Source: Pseudomonadales bacterium
GTDB taxonomy: Bacteria; Pseudomonadota; Gammaproteobacteria; Pseudomonadales; Azotimanducaceae
Reading direction: 5' to 3'
Length of the DNA: 47,446 nt
Assembly: GCA_028277965.1 (NCBI GenBank)
Contig: JANQFF010000131.1
Coordinates: 1 to 47,446, forward strand
Within the stretch, counting starts at the first letter, position 1, and each line of letters begins with the position of its first letter. The translations under genes were made by a program, and so were the position numbers. The notes beneath the pieces were generated by a model. That model did no database searches, had not been told where the DNA came from, and was given only the letters and a program-made list of their open reading frames with translations. Positions 43,846 to 47,446 of this stretch are shown here, piece after piece.

Positions 43846-44706
43846 TTATTGGCCTATGACAAGATTGGCAACGTTATTGCGAGTATGCGGACCCAGGACG
43901 ACAGGTTCACCGTTGAACATGAGTGTTGCCCCCGGTGCATAACCGAGCAAAAGCCTGAAAGGGCCCTGGCCTGTAAACTCAAGAGGCTCCCCCGGGCGGC
44001 CCAGATTGCCGTACAACAACCGATCATCCAGATCTCGTATTTCAAGCCAGCATTCTTCACTGAACATGAGCTCGAGTCGGTCGTCCCCACCGGGTGTGAG
44101 TTGGCGTCCGCCATCCTCCGCAACCAGTTCGACCTGCTGGGCACCAACGATGGCCTCCGTTGCAGCGTCAGGTTGGCGGTCAACGGGGTCCGTCATCTCC
44201 GTCACTTCCGTCACTTCCGTCACTTCCACTACCGCGGGTACTCCAACCGAAGCGGCCTCCACCGCATCAGCTGCCTCAACCCAGTCTTCCGAAGGGTCAG
44301 AGACATCATCTCCACCCATCATGGTGAACATAATCCCAAGCACAATCAGGATGGCCAGGCCGGCACCGACCCAGGGTATCAGGAGCCTCACCTGGGCTGG
44401 CGTGAACGGCAGATCCAAAGCAGGCTCAGGATCGCTCTCGGATAGAGTCGCCTCCCCGTACTCCATGCGAAGGTTCTTGAGCAAGGGATCCGGATCGAGT
44501 TCAAGCAGACGGGCGTAAGCTCGCACATACCCCTGCGTGAACACGTACGAGGGCAGACGTGCCTTGTCACCCCTCTCTATCGCATCAATCGTGTGTATGG
44601 GTAAATGTAATGCCTCAGAAACTTCGCGCAATGAATAGCTGAGGCTTTCCCTGGTTCGCCCGAGAATTGCGCCGCTGTGATCCGTCTCTACGTCTTCGCC
44701 TGACAT
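43846..44706 (-). CDS. rodZ: RodZ-type cytoskeletal membrane protein
   Basis: A 286-residue protein with the RodZ plan: an N-terminal helix-turn-helix (LGRTRESLSYSLREVSEALH, about residues 15-75) that contacts MreB, one transmembrane helix (about 108-131), a linker and the C-terminal DUF4115 domain (FSEECWLEIRDLDDRLLYGN). It links MreB to the cell-wall machinery to keep rod shape. The linker contains a three-codon tandem repeat (VEVTEVTEVTEMTD). The start overlaps the end of pilW by 19 bases. Linker length and repeat are probably free to vary. Confidence 0.93.
   Translation of the reverse strand: MSGEDVETDHSGAILGRTRESLSYSLREVSEALHLPIHTIDAIERGDKARLPSYVFTQGYVRAYARLLELDPDPLLKNLRMEYGEATLSESDPEPALDLPFTPAQVRLLIPWVGAGLAILIVLGIMFTMMGGDDVSDPSEDWVEAADAVEAASVGVPAVVEVTEVTEVTEMTDPVDRQPDAATEAIVGAQQVELVAEDGGRQLTPGGDDRLELMFSEECWLEIRDLDDRLLYGNLGRPGEPLEFTGQGPFRLLLGYAPGATLMFNGEPVVLGPHTRNNVANLVIGQ
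44192..44227. repeat. Nine-base tandem repeat inside rodZ
   Basis: Four units of GTCACTTCC (the first unit GTCATCTCC has two differences) on the plus strand, at 44192, 44201, 44210 and 44219. They encode Glu-Val-Thr triplets in the periplasmic linker. Because the unit is three codons, slippage would change linker length without a frameshift. Confidence 0.85.
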
Positions 44707-45437
44707 CGCCCCACCTGATCGGGGAACAGGTTTTTGAGTCCAAGCGTACTGCTGGCCGCAAGATCGTCGTCCCCCACAGCCTGGCCGAGTTTGATGCCGA
44801 GACAGAGGCTCCTTGCATTCTGGCGTGCATAGGTTCTGAAGCTCAGATAGTGGTTCAACGCCGATGCGTATGCTCCGCGGCCATAGTGAATGTCAGCGAG
44901 CTCGAGACTGGACCGGGGCTGGCGGAAGTTCAGGTCCAGCGCTCTTTCGAAAGACGCCTCAGCATCTGCTACCGAGCCGAGCTGCAACTGGGCAAGCCCA
45001 AGGTTTTCGAATGCCTGAGAGCGGGCCCTGTAGTTTGTATCTCTGACGAGACGTGAGAGTGTGCTGACCGCTTGTTCGTAACGGCCCTGCGCATAAAGAA
45101 AGCTTGCGTAGTTGTTCAGCGCCTGGGCATTCGTGGGATCGAGTTGCAGTGCCTTTTCGTAGTGCTGCTCAGCTAACTCCAATTCATTTTCGGCATGCAT
45201 GAAAACAGCGGTCAGGACGTGCGTCTCAACATGGTTCGGATCGATTTCCAGTGCCTTCTGCAGGGGCTTGCGCGCCCGGGCAAAGTCCCTGTTTTCTATG
45301 TAACCCCGGGCCAGATCGAGTTGCGCCTGCACACGTTCTTCCACTGGCGCGGGACCAGGCAGGCCACCGGACGTCTCGGTCACACACCCTGCCATCGTCA
45401 GTATTGCCACCAGTATTGTGAGTCGGATGATCATCAT
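44688..45437 (-). CDS. pilW: Type IV pilus biogenesis/stability protein PilW (PilF)
   Basis: A 249-residue TPR lipoprotein (MMIIRLTILVAILTMAGC, Cys 18). Tetratricopeptide repeats are clear: ARGYIENRDFARARKPLQKA, AVFMHAENELELAEQHYEKA, ASFLYAQGRYEQAVSTLSRL, GLAQLQLGSVADAEASFERA. PilW/PilF acts as pilotin for the PilQ secretin in type IV pili. Position between rlmN and rodZ is the standard one. It overlaps rlmN by ATGA upstream. The piliation role is from the family; pilus genes themselves are outside the window. Confidence 0.93.
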   Translation of the reverse strand: MMIIRLTILVAILTMAGCVTETSGGLPGPAPVEERVQAQLDLARGYIENRDFARARKPLQKALEIDPNHVETHVLTAVFMHAENELELAEQHYEKALQLDPTNAQALNNYASFLYAQGRYEQAVSTLSRLVRDTNYRARSQAFENLGLAQLQLGSVADAEASFERALDLNFRQPRSSLELADIHYGRGAYASALNHYLSFRTYARQNARSLCLGIKLGQAVGDDDLAASSTLGLKNLFPDQVGRCQAKT

Positions 45438-46558
45438 GATTCCGCCGCAAGTTGCACCGTTGGGATCTCCCGGCCCAGTTTACGCGCATATCGTTCCTGA
45501 CGGCGCGTCCTGTCCTGAACACGTCCCACCAACTGGCCGCACGCCGCATCGATATCCTCACCGCGGGTGGTTCTCAACATGGTTGTATACCCGTTGTTCA
45601 TCAGGCAGGTCTGAAACCTGTACACAACGGCCGGATCCGGACGCTCGTAACCGCTTCCGGGAAAAGGATTGAACGGTATCAGGTTGATTTTGCAGCGCAG
45701 GGGACGCAGCAGCTTTGCGAGCTGCTTCGCCTGTTCCAGCGAATCGTTGACGCCGTGAATGAGCGTGTATTCGATAACGAGTTTGCGGCGATCTCCGAGG
45801 TGCCTGACGTATCGCTGACAGGCTTCCATCAGCTCGCTGATCGGGTACTTCCGGTTGATGGGCACCAGTTCGTTGCGTAAATCGTCATCCGGTGCATGCA
45901 ACGATACGGCCAGCGCAACATCCGTCGATTCCACCATCCGGTTGATACCCGGCACCACGCCAGCGGTGCTGATTGTGACCCGCCGTTTGGAAATACCAAA
46001 AGCAAGATCATCGAGCATCACGTTGGTTGCCGGTAGAACCGCATCGTAGTTGAGGAGCGGTTCACCCATACCCATGAGCACGACGTTGGTGACATTTTCC
46101 CCTCGCTGGCTGAGGAAGCGATTTGCCAGAACCAGCTGTCCGACAATGGCCGACGCGGGCAGATTGGCGCTGAACCCCTGTTTACCCGTGGAGCAGAAAC
46201 TGCAATCCAGCATGCAGCCGATCTGGGACGACACACACAGGGTGTTGCGTCCCTTTTCGGGTATGAGCACAGTTTCAACGTAGTTATCTTCACCCGCATC
46301 GAGCACCCACTTGACCGTCCCGTCCCGGGATTCGTTGTGGGCGACAACATCCGGCACCTCGAGACACGCGTTATCCTCGAGCCACTGCCGGGTGGTCCGT
46401 GGCAGGTCAGTCATGCGGGCGAAGTTGTCCTCACCCTGATGATAAATCCACTTCATCATCTGACGGCCGCGGAAAGGTTGCAGACCCTGTTCTACAAACA
46501 ACGCTTCCATCGCGTTGCGGTCGAGACCGTAGAGATTGATCCGGCCAGTCACGTCCAC
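45434..46558 (-). CDS. rlmN: 23S rRNA/tRNA adenine-C2 methyltransferase RlmN
   Basis: A 374-residue radical SAM methyltransferase that methylates A2503 of 23S rRNA and A37 of some tRNAs. The [4Fe-4S] motif is C115-x3-C119-x2-C122 (CMLDCSFCSTG) and the methyl-carrying Cys is C340 in EDIDAACGQLVG. Other RlmN blocks: GRQMMKWIYHQG, VVLMGMGEPLLNYD, VALAVSLHAPDD. Start is GTG 46558, or GTG two codons later, which lies better behind GGAGAGG. It overlaps pilW by ATGA. A strong hairpin lies just before it (46569-46595). Confidence 0.96.
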   Translation of the reverse strand: MDVTGRINLYGLDRNAMEALFVEQGLQPFRGRQMMKWIYHQGEDNFARMTDLPRTTRQWLEDNACLEVPDVVAHNESRDGTVKWVLDAGEDNYVETVLIPEKGRNTLCVSSQIGCMLDCSFCSTGKQGFSANLPASAIVGQLVLANRFLSQRGENVTNVVLMGMGEPLLNYDAVLPATNVMLDDLAFGISKRRVTISTAGVVPGINRMVESTDVALAVSLHAPDDDLRNELVPINRKYPISELMEACQRYVRHLGDRRKLVIEYTLIHGVNDSLEQAKQLAKLLRPLRCKINLIPFNPFPGSGYERPDPAVVYRFQTCLMNNGYTTMLRTTRGEDIDAACGQLVGRVQDRTRRQERYARKLGREIPTVQLAAES

Positions 46559-46568
46559 GCCTCTCCGC

Positions 46569-46595
46569 CTGCCCCGGGACTAATCCCGGGGGCAG
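46569..46595 (-). other. GC-rich hairpin with the ndk stop codon in its loop
   Basis: CCCCGGGA (46572-46579) and TCCCGGGG (46584-46591) are a perfect 8-base stem; with one bulged base it extends to 46569-46595. The four-base loop CTAA contains the stop codon TAG of ndk (minus strand). There is no T-run, so it is not a standard terminator. It lies 11 bases before the rlmN start region and may affect its translation or protect the ndk mRNA end. Confidence 0.6.
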
Positions 46596-47008
46596 ATTTC
46601 CTCGTCGGTAAAGAAGAACCCGACTTCCCGTTCGGCTGATGCGGGGGAGTCGGAACCGTGCACCGCATTCGCGTCAATCGATTCAGCAAAATCCGCGCGT
46701 ATCGTTCCCGGGTCCGCTTCGGCCGGATTGGTTGCACCCATGAGCCGACGATTGGTTGCAATCGCATCGTCGCCTTCAAGAACCTGAACGACAACCGGGC
46801 CGGATTTCATGTAACCACACAGAGTTTCATAGAACGGCTTGCCATCATGTTCGGCATAGAAACCCGCAGCCTGCTCGTCTGAAAGCCTGATCATCTTCGA
46901 AGCAACAATTTTCAGCCCGGCTTTCTCAAAACGCGAGTAAATCTCACCAATCAGATTTTTCGCTACCGCATCTGGTTTGATGATTGAAAGGGTTCGCTCT
47001 ACAGCCAT
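46580..47008 (-). CDS. ndk: Nucleoside diphosphate kinase
   Basis: A 142-residue NDK that transfers the gamma-phosphate between nucleotides. It starts [15 protein letters not shown] and carries the active-site His in [20 protein letters not shown], with the Kpn-loop region [17 protein letters not shown]. Length and motifs are standard for bacterial NDK. It lies first in the ndk-rlmN-pilW-rodZ run, with a possible promoter in the 126-base gap before it. The stop codon is within a hairpin loop. Confidence 0.97.
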   Translation of the reverse strand: MAVERTLSIIKPDAVAKNLIGEIYSRFEKAGLKIVASKMIRLSDEQAAGFYAEHDGKPFYETLCGYMKSGPVVVQVLEGDDAIATNRRLMGATNPAEADPGTIRADFAESIDANAVHGSDSPASAEREVGFFFTDEEICPRD

Positions 47009-47096
47009 TCATGTTCTCCGTACTACGCGCCTGATTACTGTCGCCATGTGGTTAATTTGGAAGAGATTCCTGACCGCCCTGGGCCAGCGGGCGCGT

Positions 47097-47102
47097 ATTA
47101 TA
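47097..47102 (-). promoter_or_regulatory. Possible -10 box for ndk
   Basis: On the minus strand a consensus TATAAT lies 89 bases before the ndk ATG. The sequence 17 bases upstream of it is not a good -35. No other promoter was recognised in the gap between iscS and ndk. Confidence 0.35.
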
Positions 47103-47134
47103 CGCATGCTCTAACGCTCGCTGTATACCTGCGC

Positions 47135-47446
47135 TTAAGCCTCTCGCAGACGCCCTACAACCTCCGCCACGCGAGCGCCGGCATGGTCCATCTCCTCTTC
47201 GGTCGAAAACCGTCCGACACTGAACCGCAATGAGGCGTGGGCAATATCTTCATCCACACCCAGTGCCCGTAAGACGTATGAGGGTTCGACGGATGCCGAG
47301 GTGCAAGCGGAGCCGCTCGATACGGCAAGATCGTCCAGGGCGAGCAACAGCGTTTCACCGTCAACCCCTGCAAAACCGACGTTCAGTATGGAGGGCAGGT
47401 TGTGGTCGGGATGGCTGTTAACCACGATATCGGGGATCTGCTGCAG
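47135..47446 (-). CDS. iscS: Cysteine desulfurase IscS (5' end cut by window edge)
   Basis: The last 103 residues of a group I cysteine desulfurase, which takes sulphur from cysteine for Fe-S clusters and tRNA thiolation. The active-site loop [19 protein letters not shown] is nearly that of E. coli IscS, with the catalytic Cys. The protein ends [25 protein letters not shown]. coli IscS continues for about 20 more residues (SPLWEM and on), the tail that helps bind IscU. The gene is followed directly by ndk, without iscU, iscA, hscBA or fdx. The start is beyond the window, so upstream isc genes (iscR) cannot be judged. Confidence 0.92.
   Translation of the reverse strand: MQQIPDIVVNSHPDHNLPSILNVGFAGVDGETLLLALDDLAVSSGSACTSASVEPSYVLRALGVDEDIAHASLRFSVGRFSTEEEMDHAGARVAEVVGRLREA

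Noticed and set aside
44192-44227. CRISPR-like repeat
   Set aside because: Units are nine bases, contiguous and in frame within rodZ; no spacers.
46569-46595. Intrinsic terminator between ndk and rlmN
   Set aside because: No T-run follows the stem on the minus strand, and rlmN starts directly after.

Overview
The window looks like a piece of a gammaproteobacterial chromosome. The right half (about 29.3-47.4 kb) holds the familiar run iscS - ndk - rlmN - pilW - rodZ - hisS - yfgM - bamB - der on the minus strand. It is followed by xseA plus an M23 peptidase (plus strand) and by guaB - guaA - tadA - purL (minus strand). Gene order and the RodZ/YfgM/BamB/Der set point to Gammaproteobacteria. 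The left half suggests a metabolically versatile, probably free-living organism (several Rieske oxygenases, PQQ dehydrogenases), but no species can be named from the sequence alone.

The left half (1-29.1 kb) is a catabolic/accessory region. From left to right: a minus-strand operon of an NTF2-like protein, an SDR and a dienelactone-hydrolase-like protein (cut by the window edge); a quinol-monooxygenase-like protein and an amidohydrolase on the plus strand; a GST and an MFS exporter. Next is a tightly overlapping minus-strand operon of a NicX-like ring-cleavage dioxygenase, an alpha/beta hydrolase, an acyl-CoA-dehydrogenase-like flavoprotein and an acyl-CoA ligase. A Rieske oxygenase is divergent from it. 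Two tandem paralogous lipoproteins follow. Then three minus-strand Rieske-family genes lie divergent from an AraC-type regulator. The regulator heads a plus-strand operon with a luciferase-like flavoprotein, a PQQ quinohaemoprotein dehydrogenase lipoprotein, a DUF6152-like protein and two related exported proteins. After that come a GCS2-family ligase overlapping an aspartoacylase-like hydrolase, a second PQQ dehydrogenase, an Eis-like and a small GNAT acetyltransferase, and another NTF2-like protein.

The points most worth a second look are: (i) a Rieske-family gene that has lost three of the four [2Fe-2S] ligands but keeps an intact frame and overlaps a cluster-bearing paralogue, suggesting a hetero-oligomeric oxygenase; (ii) a 21-bp-spaced direct-repeat operator between the AraC gene and the Rieske genes; (iii) an overlapping NicX-like/alpha-beta hydrolase pair that resembles the ring-cleavage/deformylase step of N-heterocycle breakdown; (iv) a 176-bp MITE-like element inserted in a REP-like palindrome next to purL; (v) a second dispersed multi-hairpin repeat, one copy of which supplies the end of der; (vi) an IscS that lacks the usual C-terminal tail and sits beside ndk without iscU-fdx between them.

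No tRNA, rRNA, CRISPR array or complete insertion sequence was recognised. No gap between genes exceeds 300 bases; the larger gaps (29095-29330, 26703-26933, 38930-39075) hold the repeats described. Many genes overlap by ATGA/GTGA, so long polycistronic messages are likely.
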